DNA from: Pristionchus mayeri
Lineage: Eukaryota; Nematoda; Chromadorea; Rhabditida; Neodiplogasteridae
DNA length: 64,000 bases
Reading direction: 5' to 3'
NCBI GenBank assembly: GCA_036245805.1
Contig: BTRK01000003.1
Location: forward strand, 10,912,001 to 10,976,000
Both the position numbers and the translations under genes were made by a program. Each line of letters opens with the position of its first letter. The first letter of the stretch is position 1. Below are positions 42,805 through 53,792 of the stretch, piece by piece. The notes under the pieces are model-generated. The model worked only from the letters and a program-made list of their open reading frames with translations. It was not told the DNA's origin and searched no databases.

Positions 42805-43657
42805 ATTATTGACGAGTTGAAGGAGGAGTACGGAATCCCCATCACCCGATATGTCCTAAGGAGGTTGATGGAGATGAAGGGAGTGAAAACATACTCTGAA
42901 AAGTGAACATTTCGATATGATTATATTCTGCACCAAGATATTAATGATCAATAGAATATTCGTAGAAAAGTCCCGACCATCAATCCAACCCAAATGCAAA
43001 AGCGATACAAATATGTCGATGATCTCATGGCCTCTAATGAAACTTTCGCCAATTGGGTAATAGTTAGGTCTTCTATATACTTTATTAGTAAAAATACTTT
43101 TAGATTTGGAGTGACGAATGTACTGTACAGTTGGGCGGAAATCGTCGATTCATTCGTTCATCAAATCAGTATGATAAAAGAAGATTTACTAGCATTCATA
43201 AGTTCCCTAAAAAGGTACGCTACAAAATTATTAGAAATAGTAAAGTAAATCTATTTTGCAGTATATGATTTGGGGAGCCATCACTTGGGATGGAGCAGGC
43301 CCTCTTGCATTCATTGAGCCGGGAGAGACTCTAAACGGACCGGCATATATGGGAATAATGAAGGATTTCTTGCTCCCATTCATTGACAACTGGAGAGGAA
43401 GGAGCGAGGCTGTCTATCAACAGGATAGAGCTCCATGTCACGTTGCGAAAACATCACAAGCTCAATTTGCCAATTGGGGGATCACGTTGGCTCCGTGGGC
43501 TCCGTCCTCTCCAGACATGAATCCCATCGAGTATATTTGGAGGGATTTGAAGATCTGGGTAAGGACGAATCGCAAGCCCAAGAGCCTATCTGATTTGAAG
43601 ACTTCTATCCTACACTACTGGACCCATATCCTTAGTAAAGACATTTGTAGGAAGTAA
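42805..43657 (+). CDS. Tc1-like DD34E transposase (N-terminal exon not resolved)
   Basis: Exons 42805-42882, 42955-43056, 43104-43214 and 43262-43657 (TAA) join in phase. The first gives IDELKEEYGIPITRYVLRRL, the second DNA-binding helix pair. Next are KVPTINPTQMQKRYKYVDD, IWSDECTV (first Asp), YMIWGAITWDG, YQQDRAPCHVAK (second Asp) and SPDMNPIEYIWRDLK (Glu, 34 residues after the second Asp). All three catalytic residues are present. The first DNA-binding helices should come from about 42600-42710 (RTEEVAELVKQLCEEE is open there), but the junction is unclear. The stop lies 17 bp before the right inverted repeat. It cuts and pastes the element at TA. Confidence 0.9.
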
Positions 43658-44302
43658 ATTAACCACGTTAAGAAGAATATGACATTAGTTCATAAAGTTA
43701 AAGGAGGCCCCATTATTGATAAATGGAAGTATAATAATTAACTATAATAATTTATTGTGTAAATTAATTGTACAAAATTACTCATCTCATTGTTGTCCAG
43801 TTGAAGAAGAACCGTGTTGTATTCCTGTTCCATTGTTCCTCGATCGATAAAGAAGGCATCGGTCACCTACAACCTTCAGCACAAGCCTTTACTGAACCGT
43901 TCAAAGGAAATATAAATATGGGAAAATCACTCATCTGACAGATTACTCCAGTCGATGTCCGCGAAGATACGCATTGAAAGCAAAAATCGAAGTTAATCCA
44001 CGTAGCCAGCTGGCAAGTTGCCAAAACGCGAACCGCGAACTGATTTTTCTTGAGTACCGTATTGTGAACCGGGAAGTGATTTTTTTCTTTTCGACAACTT
44101 CAAAATTAATTTCCCGAAATATTTCAACTTTTAATAGTACAAATTGTATATGATTCGATGCAGAATTGCATGCAGAACACAACAAAACCAATTTAAGCAC
44201 GATTCTCTCAAAAATGAACGTGCTAGACCCGTGGGGTCAGTGGGGGTTACTGGGGGTTACTCGGAGCGCAACGTGTTCACATGGGAAACCAACAGGACTG
44301 TA

Positions 44303-44704
44303 TGCTATAATTAGATGATTTATTTTGTGCCTTTTTTGAAATTCTCATAAGTTTTTGCAAAACTTATGATTGATATATTATTAATAGTATCATTTTAATC
44401 TTTGCTATTTTCGGGATTGGTCTCTAGTAGCGGCGTAAAACTGGAGCAAGCAAACAATGAGCGTATTCTTCCTGTCATATGGAGTCATTGTTAAGCCCCG
44501 CGTCGGCCACAACTGAACGCACTCTTAGGGACTCTCCCCCAACCCCCCACGACAATAGGAATTATTGATCGTATTATCAGTTCGCTCTCCTCAGTTCTAC
44601 GAACACATCTTTATGCCTTATCTCGAGAAAAGCAACTGTCATATCTCTATTTTATTATCGATAACGACGGCATAGGTACCTCCGCACTGCACTCAAACGT
44701 ATAT
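44303..44704. other. no gene seen
   Basis: Unique-looking sequence between the Tc1-like element and the palindrome. Confidence 0.35.
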
Positions 44705-45945
44705 GAGAAACTATCTGAGTGAGTGAACCTATTTGTGAAGACCCTTGGCAAAGTGAACAAATCGAAAACGCCCAAAATTTGTATACATGTAGTATGCGAC
44801 GAAGCCTGCTTACCCACCACTTATTTAGCGTTCTAGATCATTCCGAACGAAGTGCGCCTAACTTTAGGGGTGCTACCGTAATCCCACGATTTATATTATT
44901 TCGTCATCGATTTGAACGGCGCATATTCTAAAAGATCTGCCGCTGACTACACATTATACCACTCAAGTTTCATTTCGATCTGATTCAACCCCATCGAGAA
45001 AAATCAAAAAGTCGAAAAAATTTTGAATTTTAAATTTTAGTTCGTTTAGATGGTTGGGTATGAGCAAATTTTATTTCAGTGTTGTATAGAGCACCAATGA
45101 TACATTCTAAAATAAAAATATGGAAAAAATAAAAAGGTCGGTTTTTGAGATATTGACTAAAAACTACTAAATCTTAGAATAAAGCCAGTTTGTGATAAGC
45201 TCGATAACCTACCGTACCCCATCCTGGATGCAGTACTCGATAAACTAAATTGATTAGCACTTGCAGCATTTCGAAATTCCTTCGTGAGCGCGGGAGCGCA
45301 GGTATTTAAAAGCTACCGTAACCATGTAGAATTACGGTAGCTTTTAAAAACCTGCGCTCCCGCGCGCGCGAAGGAATACCGAAATTCTAATAATGGTAAT
45401 TGATTTTCCTCATCAAGCACTTCATGTTGGATGGAGTACGGTAGGCCGCTAAGCTCATCAAAAACTGACTTTATTCTGAGATTTTGTCGTTTTTCGTCAA
45501 TATCTCAAAAACCGACATTCTTATTTTTTCCATATTTTTATTTTAGAATGTATCATGGGTGCTCTATGCAACACTGAAATAAAAATGGCTCATTCCCACC
45601 CATCTGAACGAACTAAAATTCAAAATTCTTTTCGACTTTTCGATTTTTCCCGAAGGGTTTGAATCAGATGGAAATGAAACTTGGGTGGTATAATAGGCAG
45701 GCAGTGTCGTACGTTTTAGAATATGCGCCGTTCTAATCGATGATGAAATGATAAAATCGTTGGATTACGGTAGCACCTCTAAAGTTAGGCGCACTTCGCT
45801 GGGAATGATTTAGAACACTAAATAAGTGGTGGGTGAGCAGGCTTCGTAGAGTATTACATGTTTCGGGCGATTTCGATTTTTTTCACTTTGCCAAGGGTCT
45901 TCACAAAAATGTTCACTCACTCAGATAATTTCTCATAATACCACA
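44705..45945. mobile_element. 1.24-kb palindromic element
   Basis: Left arm GAGAAACTATCTGAGTGAGT and right arm ACTCACTCAGATAATTTCTC; arms of about 590 bp meet near 45330 at CTACCGTAACC...GGTAG. It has no coding content. Confidence 0.85.
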
Positions 45946-46039
45946 AGCCAAAGTCGAACACAAATCACTGTTTCTTACTGAATAGCAACGTTTAAATTAA
46001 TAATTGCACGGGATATGTGTTTGCTTTCGGAGGGGTATT

Positions 46040-46960
46040 GTACAATTGGTACGGCGTACACTAAGATCCACTCAATTAAAAAAGTTTTGAAAAAGTCAGT
46101 TAACGATTGACCACAGTGGTGTGTATTACGGTAGCGAGGGGTACTGTACACTGGACACGGTGTACAACGAATCAACTCAATTGAATTAGTTTTGGAAAAA
46201 AGCCAGTTCGCGATATTCGGGGTTACGGTAGGTTACGGTAGGTTACGGTAGCGGTATACGGTATATGGGGTACTGTACTATCGATTGCGTACAGTATCTC
46301 GAATTTCTGTGAATAAAATTAATCATCGATTATCGGGGTTACGGTAGGCTACGGTAGGTTACGGTACCAGTATACGGTATATGAGGGTACTGTACTATCG
46401 ATTGCGTATAGTATCTCGAATTTCTGTGAATAAAATTAATCATCGATTATCGGGGTTACGGTAGGCTACGGTAGGTTACGGTAGCGGTATACGGTATTTG
46501 TGGGTGCTGTACTATCGATTGGGTACGGTATCTTGATTTTCTCAAAATAAAGTTAATCATCGATTATCGGGGTTACGGTAGGTTACGGTACCAGTATACG
46601 GTATCTGGGGGTACTGTACGATCGATTGCGTATAGTATCTCGAATTTCTGTGAATAAAATTAATCATCAATTATCGGGGTTACGGTAGGCTACGGTAGGT
46701 TACGGTAGCGGTATACGGTATCTGGGGTTACTGTACGATCGATTAGGTACGGTATAGAGCAAGAATCAACTCAATGGAAAACATTTTGGGAAAAAAGTAA
46801 GTTTACGATTGACCGCAGTGGTGTGGATTACGGTAGCAAGCGTACGGTATGGGTACAGTAGGATCGATTGGTTACGATATCTTGACTTTTTTAAAATAAA
46901 GTCAGTTCTCAATAATTAGGGTTACTGTAGCGGTATACGGTATCTATGTGTACTGTACTA
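46040..46960. repeat. ACGGTA satellite, right arm
   Basis: Six or more units of about 110 bp with GGGGTTACGGTAGG, GTATACGGTAT and TGTGAATAAAATTAATCAT. Inverted counterpart of 39000-39790. Confidence 0.85.
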
Positions 46961-47296
46961 TCGATTGGTTATGGAACTAGTCTTGACCTACTCATGACCT
47001 ACTATCGATTTTCACCATGACCCTATACATGCCTTGTGCACCGCACCCCCTCACTCTCGCCTCCATTTCCGGGCAGCTGTGAATACTACCCTACAGTAAT
47101 CACTATTTGAAATTGTCTCTATCCTACCACGATCGTGCGGTTCAATCCATTCGATATTTCACACATTATCGCTAATTACGAGCCCTGGGGCTATTTTCGT
47201 TCAATTTCTTTGTTGCTGGCACATTTTTCTCACTGAATAGCAACGTTTAAAACAATAATAAGAGGGGGTAATTTTTGGCTTTCGGAGGACCTTTAA

Positions 47297-47560
47297 AGGA
47301 GGACTGAAGGCAAAGTTCAATTGTGGACCGTGCCATAACCATGACCTAGCTCCGCTTAACGACTAAAGGCTCCAAAAAAGTTACATTCATATCTCTACTC
47401 TAAACAGAGTTATGATTAGTTGGCTGAGTGTCATGGACTCTTGATGGGCCAGGGAAGTGCGCGAATTCAAATATCTTGACGTTTTGTCAAAAACTGGTGG
47501 GAATCGAACCCGCAACCTTCCGATTACGCAACGCCTGCTCTATCACTGAGCTATCTTACT
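47297..47560 (-). mobile_element. tRNA-derived SINE-like unit next to a TTAA-element end
   Basis: On the minus strand a tRNA-like head (about 47556-47488) has an A box TAGCTCAGTGATAGAGC and a perfect B box GGTTCGATTCC. D-arm pairing is intact (GCTC/GAGC). The T-stem has a mismatch and the acceptor stem does not pair, so it is not a working tRNA. A body of about 190 bp follows, ending GTCCTCCT at TTAA. The body is related to the element at 10176-10418. Confidence 0.6.
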
Positions 47561-47852
47561 AATGTTTGTCCACTTCCTATCTTTGGAGGGTGGAACCTCC
47601 CTTCTATCGATGCGGCTACTTTGCCGAAAGCCATACTTTAATATATTTTTTTCAGAATCAATATCCGATCGAATATCGCAGCGGAGATTATGCGGATTTG
47701 GTGATGTGGTGAAACACAAAATGCTCAAGAAGAGTGTCGAATAACCTCATCTTCATTATGCTTCGCTGGTCTATGAAGTCATAGTGCGAGCGGAGTCGAG
47801 TGATTATGTCGAGAACTTCGGGTTAAATACCAACTAAATTTCGCTTTTGTAG

Positions 47853-49115
47853 GGATGCCACTTGCCGTCAATGAATGGATGGAGGCAGAAGTAACCACTG
47901 ATCTATACCCGATTGAAAACTGTCCTTCTCTCCCGTACTACGCTAATGGATCAACGGCCATGTCTCTCTGCAGAACTAAGGTTAATATGTTTGTGTTTAA
48001 GACTCAACATGATGTATAAATATAGATATGAACAAAATAAACGCAAGGAAAAAAATATATGACTGTATTGTATGATAGTTGCTCTTCTCATATCAATTTC
48101 CACTGTGTGAGATAAACTCTAAAATTGTATGTGTAAAGATCAAAGATCGTAGATCAATGGCATCATCGTAATGGCGGAATATTGCCATTTACAACATCAC
48201 GCTGCCAGTAAGGGTGACTGGACATCCACTTGGACTCCCCGGAGCACCACTTTAATATTATGAAAAAACAACAAAAAATAGAGTTAAAATAAAAACTAAA
48301 CAAGAGCCAGATAGTCACGTGGTATTGATTGGATCGCGAAAGATAAGAAAGGCCACCCTACCGCGTCGAAGGAAGATATGAGAGCGGAGTGTTTTTTTTA
48401 TAAAAAAAGAAGAAGATTTTGTATCATCATTCAACATGTTTAGTCGCAAAGATGGGGGGGGGGCGGACAAAACCGCAAAGGATCGCCGTTCACTGGAGAT
48501 TTGATCAAGCAACTTGGGAGTTGTTGCATTGTTATTAGTATGACCTCTACTACATCACCCTGATTAGATCCTCTAACTAGACGATATTGCGTTTCGCTCC
48601 ATATCTATGTGAAGGGGTTCATGGTCTAAAATAGGGAATTTGAGTGGAAAATCATGGTTAGATAATCACGAAATGATGTGACAGTAGAGTATGGTTGCGC
48701 TCTTGCCGAGCGAGGGGGAGCGGCCCCTGGTGACCTAGGTCAAGTACCGCCCACTGACCCCGAGGGGCCAGGCCCCTCGGGACCCGAGGGTGCCTGACCC
48801 TGAGGGTCAGGCCCATGATTATCGATTACCATGTCCCTCTCTCTCTCCCTCGCTCTCTCTCTATCGCTCCGTCTTGCTGACACCCGACCGTTCCCTCACA
48901 GGAGAGCATATTGCATTATGAGTATTTTATCGCAATAATGGTACAATCAACACGTGCAGGTTCCTGCTATGCAGGAATCGGTAGGTAGCTCAATCCACAA
49001 CTCTTCCTAGAAACAGGTTCTGCCCGGCTATATCTTCGACCAACTTGAGATCACGATTGCGGAGGCCTGGGTGCTCTCGATCGAAGAATGCGCCCACAGT
49101 CATCATCTCCTATAA
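47853..49115 (+). CDS. unrecognised gene, last two exons
   Basis: Exon 47853-47980 (after TTTTGTAG, before GTTAAT) reads PLAVNEWMEAEVTTDLYPI and ENCPSLPYYANGSTAMSL. Exon 49017-49115 (after GAAACAG) reads VLPGYIFDQLEITIAEAW and LSIEECAHSHHLL, then TAA. Phases agree and codon use looks coding. The 1036-bp intron contains a piece of the LINE 5' region and a GC-rich hairpin. No family is recognised. An opposite-strand frame across 49017-49115 is also open, so the strand is not beyond doubt. Confidence 0.5.
48245..48400 (-). mobile_element. LINE 5'-region fragment
   Basis: Matches 36120-36280 in order: AGTCACGTGGTATTGATTGG, GGCCACCCTACCGCG, GAGAGCGGAGTG. No ORF1 sequence is attached. Confidence 0.7.
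48715..48815. repeat. GC-rich double hairpin
   Basis: Two perfect palindromes: CCGAGGGGCC-A-GGCCCCTCGG and GCCTGACCCT-G-AGGGTCAGGC, in a GC-rich island inside AT-rich DNA. Confidence 0.75.
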
Positions 49116-49132
49116 TTAGATCACAGCAGAAC

Positions 49133-50645
49133 GTAACAGGTCCGCAAATTCGATAATTTCCAAACTTTTTTTCTGAAGTGTAGGTACCAAGTGCTGATTG
49201 ACGGCCGCTATGGCTAAGGTCTGATGTCGATTTTGAAAAAAATTGCAGATACCCCCAGTTTTGGGGGTCGAAAAAGTTGATATCCCATAATGATACGGCA
49301 AATACATAACCTGGTGTATTTTCACTCGTAGAAAAGGAATTTGACAGTTAAAACTCGAAAAAATGCTAAACAAAAAGTTAACCTCAAAAAACCGATTTTT
49401 CGACAACATTTTGAAAGATCGTAAAAAATAGAAAAATTTCGGAGTATTCTCACTATGATTTTCGAAATCTACGCCAAAAACTGTACTAGACATGAATTTT
49501 TCAGATTTTTAAAAAAGTGCACTTTTGGGAAAGTTGACCGAAAGTGTGCAAAAATGCCCCAAATGCAGCAAAGTGCGTCACGTAATTCTGAATATTGCAC
49601 TCTTAACTGCATCCATTAGCCTGAAAACGGGTCTGTATGTATTATCGTAACATGTTCCGTCTTCTGAGGGACGGAGAAGATTTGAACAATGAATTCTGAA
49701 AATCCTGAAATTTCATGCCTAACCCACTGGTATGAATTGTTGGATTTTTTTTCTTCAGAATTTCGAAGCATAAACACTTCAAATTCAAAGATTATCAAGC
49801 TAATATCAATCAGTAGTATCAGAAAATATTCCAAATACCGTTTCCCAATACACTTTTAACTGTCAATGTCTCAGAAAAGCATGGATTTCGGCCAAAAATC
49901 ACGAATTTGAATGCCCAAAAACTTTCATTCTCGTTTTGGATGAAATATATATCCAAATTCGTATTCTACGGGTCGAAATACCCAAGAAAATCATTAATCC
50001 AGTTCATTCTGAGAATGTTTCATTTTTGGTCTCAGAACTAGGGACCGAAAAAATGAATTTTTTAATTTTAGATACTTTTCGGGGTTTCGAGGTTAAATTA
50101 CAACAAAATGTTGATATTACTTAGTTAAAATTGTTTTTCGGCCAATTGATGCTTACACTGACACAATATTCAGAATTACGCGACGCGCTTTACCTCATTT
50201 GGACCATTTTGGCGCACTTTCGGTCAACTTTCTCAAAAAGTGCACTTTTTTTAAAAATCTGAAAAATTCATGTCCAGTACAGTTTTTTGCGTAGATTCCG
50301 CCGAAAGTCATAGTGAGAAAACTCCGAAATTTTTCTATTTTTTTCGATCTTTCAAAATGTTGTCGAAAAATCTTTTTTTTTTAGGTTAACTTTTTTGTTT
50401 AGCATTTTTTCGAGTTTTAACTGATAAATTCGTTTTCTACGAGTGAAAATACACCAGGTTATGTATTTGCCTTATCATTATGGGATATCAACTTTTTCGA
50501 CCCCCAAAAATTGGGGGTATCTGCAACTTTTTCAAAATCGACCTCAGACCGTCAATCAGCACTCGATGCCTATACTTCAGAAAAAAAGTTTGGAAATTAT
50601 CGAATTTTTCGCCATCCGTGGACCCCTGCACAGTTGTTACGTTCT
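49133..50645. mobile_element. 1.5-kb inverted-repeat element
   Basis: Arms share AATTTCCAAACTTTTTTTCT, CCCCAGTTTTGGGGGTCG / CGACCCCCAAAAATTGGGGG and CAGGTTATGTATTTGCC, meeting near 49890. Outer ends are near AGAACGTAACA. No transposase. Confidence 0.8.
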
Positions 50646-53600
50646 CTCGTGGAAGGTCTCTTAACTCTATGAAATGCATTTACCAAATAAAGAAGTATCA
50701 AAGATTATATCCCTGTAGTGTTTATCCGATCTTTCATATGTCACGTTGTGGAAAAATTCAAAGAGAATTCCCGCATTTCCATATCTAGGCTCCCAATACA
50801 ACTAGGTGCTTTGGAATATGGGATGGAAATAAAAACCACGCGAGGAGGGTATGTTCCGACTTGGTAACACTAATGTACATTATTTTCACTGACTGAGCCA
50901 GTTCTTATCGATGCTTTGCAACTATTTAGGATTCCAGAACATGTCATGATTGTAAATTTCCATTTCTATGTTTCTTGTACACGAGCGAATTTCTTGGGAA
51001 ATCGAAACTATTTGCAGATACGTCATATAACCAGCGTGAAAATATCTATAAAAACAATATTACAAAACACCAAACATGGGCAAATAACACAGATGAATGT
51101 CAGGAGATCAATCATCGTGCTCCCGCAAATGTCGATTCGATGAAGAGCAAGCAGTTGGCCGGTGCCCGTATTCATTATTATGTTTCACGGAGCTCATAAA
51201 TCACAGTGAGATCTGAGTTGAGTGATGGCCTTGTCGAACGTGGTAGGAAAAATATAAAATAGACATTTCCAGCTCTGGAATAATACAACCGCGTTAATTT
51301 TACCGTCGTAATGCTTTAGTAAGAGCAGATATATCCAGCTGTTAAAGAAGGAGTAACAAATAGTTGAATGAATTACTAGTGTGGATGATTGAAACCAGCA
51401 GCCTGATCATCGATCATTTTATCCGAAGTCACTAAGATCTTAGTATAATTAAACATTTTGCGCTCAATAAAAGCTCAATAAAAGCGCAGGGTTGCGCCTG
51501 GTTGGCTTATGTATCGTTTCACATAATTATCGCGTCTTTCTCGTTCATAATTCGGCTCTCTCTTCATTATATGCATTCTCCAAAGAATTAATTGCAAACG
51601 ATAGTTTATAATGTAGGTGCGATAATCCGAATTTCGAACGCTCGTTCGTACGTGGCCGAAGTCCACATCTATTCCAGGAACGGAGGAATTCTCATCGAGA
51701 TCCGTGTTTCATCGATCTCATAAATCATAGCTAAAGACGAGACGAATGATTGCTCTTGGTTTGGATTTGTAAAAAATAAATGATAAGGTCCGTGCTTGAG
51801 ATTGGCAAGTAAATTTGTAAAAAAATTCGAAACATCGTGAAAATCCGTTGTAAAATTATCATCGGATGATCAGTGGGGTCGGTCGTCCCCTTCTCCTCCT
51901 CCTAATGATCCTGTCCCATGCCACTCTACAGTCCTCGCCCCGCTCCTCGATTTGTACGCAACCAGCAACTATGTGGCGTGACCTCCTGACATCCTTCCTG
52001 TGTTTTTTTAAAATTCCAATCGCAATTTTGCTTGGAATAGCCAACCCTAGTTACTACTTGGTCATCATATAAGAGTTATTTCTTGCATGTTCTCTCTGGG
52101 AAGCGAGTTATGTTTTAATGTGTCATCACATTCTTGCTGAGTGTATTTTGCTTTTGGAGCGCTTGAAAGGAAAGGATATAGATCAAAGATCATCTGACTA
52201 TTTGCAATAAACATCAAAACTAATAAGAATTTACAGATTTTTTATCTCACTCACCTCATGTCAACTGCGTTCTGTCAAGGGCCAATCCATACGACCACGT
52301 GCTTCGACACAAACCACACGGGGTGATTTACTTTTTTTGTTCGCTCAAGAACCTCAAGGCAATGCTGGAATGGAAACTGGACCAATTTGTTGAAATGATG
52401 AAACTCAAGAATAGCGAAGTATACTTACAAGTGGTAAATGTATGTTTTTCAATATCTGTATGGCATTTTTTCCGATATCATCGACTAGTGAGTGGAAATC
52501 CCGATATATCGACTTGTTAATTGCTAAATTCCGATATATCGGATATCGTTTGCGCATCCATAGGGCCTAGGGTTGACTATTCGCAGTAGGATATCACAAT
52601 CCCCTCCTCCTCAAATTTCGCAACATGCTTAGGGGGAATCGCAATTCTGCTCCGAACAGCCAACCCTATTCTGGCTCATGAAGGATTGAGCTGTACTAGC
52701 TAGCTACAGCTGCCGTAGCCAGTGTTCTCTATTTTTTGCTAAATTCATTGTTTTTAAAGGGAATCGAGAACAATCAAATCAGCTCGCACACCACTCCCTC
52801 GTATATCAAACGTGAAAAATAACCCTTTATTGAGTGCTTGAGTTCTGGTCGATGCAAGATTAAGGCTAATGAGTTAAGGAAATGTCTCAGACGTGATAGA
52901 AAGCATTTACGCAACTTCTAGTAAGGATTCCTATTTCGTGATGGTGTAGGAAAATTATGAATCACTGAAGGAAGAATTTTCATCGAGATTGAATTATCCA
53001 TGTTTCAACAATCTCATAAATCATAGCGAGAGGGAAGTGATAATTGGTTGAGTTTCAGTCTTGTAAAAATAACTATGAATGGAAGACATGAATGGAAGCT
53101 AAGGAATGGCAAGATAATTTGGAAAAAAATAAGTCGAACCATCCAGAAAATCCCTCGAATCGCGAAAGTCGAAGGATCAGTGCGGTCGGTCGTACTCGTC
53201 CCCTCGTAACGACCCCATTTCGTCTGCCTCTCTCTGCTCCTCCCATTTTCTTACTTTCCCTAGCCAACGATAGAGCGCGTAGAGATGAGAAGTGTAGCTC
53301 TCCTGCGGCCTCACTAGATACACTGCGGGAAATGACACTCAGACGGAGCAATAAAGGGGTGGAGGAGGATGGGATGAGGAATGGGGGTCCTGCCGCGAGT
53401 TTGCGAGTGCTAGTGATAAAGAGTATCAGCTGAGCAACTCATTTTTAGTGCATTAATAAAGGATAAAGTGAATAAAAGGGGCGTTCGCAATTGTCACTAA
53501 CCATCTTTCATTATACTGGGGCAATGTTGGGATGGGTTAAGGAATGGGGAGCCTGATGCATGCATGAGAGTTAGAGAGACGATAAACTGATCAGCGGACT

Positions 53601-53792
53601 AGAGTTCGCAATTAGAGTAACCGTTTCTTCATTTTATACACTAACTCTACGAGATACCAAATTGTATCAATCAATCATGAAACCATGAAAAACTGCAAAA
53701 TAAAATGCTCATCTGAAGAGGAAGAGAAGAGTAGGATGTTCTCCTAGTGTGCTTAATCAATAAATGGATAGAAAACCAGGGTAGATCAATTG
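50646..53792. other. long stretch without a secure gene
   Basis: Two weak exon-like stretches exist: 51097-51199 (+), EINHRAPANVDSMKSKQLAG to a stop after TGTCAG; and about 52350-52450 (+), NLKAMLEWKLDQFVEMMK after CTCAAG. Neither has partner exons. GATCAGTGNGGTCGGTCGT recurs at 51869 and 53178 in related surroundings, suggesting a diverged repeat. Confidence 0.35.

Larger units (their letters stand above)
40023..44300. mobile_element. complete Tc1-like transposon with long inverted repeats and two genes
   Basis: TA (40021-40022 and 44301-44302) flanks termini CAGTCCTGTTGGTTTCCCAT and its complement. The inverted repeats are about 630-700 bp (40023-40725 and 43674-44300) and nearly identical. 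Inside are a transposase gene on the plus strand and a second, eight-exon gene on the minus strand, diverging from a region at about 42190-42600. Ordinary Tc1-like elements carry only a transposase, so the second gene is unusual. High identity of the arms and intact catalytic residues suggest recent activity. Confidence 0.9.
38914..47292. mobile_element. 8.4-kb TTAA-flanked composite with satellite-filled inverted arms
   Basis: Termini AGGTCCTCCGAAA and TTTCGGAGGACCT are each bordered by TTAA (38910-38913 and 47293-47296). The arms (to about 39790, and from about 46040) are inverted copies made of ACGGTA-rich units. Between them lie the Tc1-like transposon 40023-44300 and a 1.2-kb palindrome. 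It could be one large foldback element with later insertions, or two copies of a smaller TTAA element in opposite orientation; a matching TTAA does not decide this. Confidence 0.65.

Noticed and set aside
47488..47560. Functional tRNA gene
   Set aside because: Acceptor stem does not pair and the anticodon stem is poor, although the A and B boxes are good.
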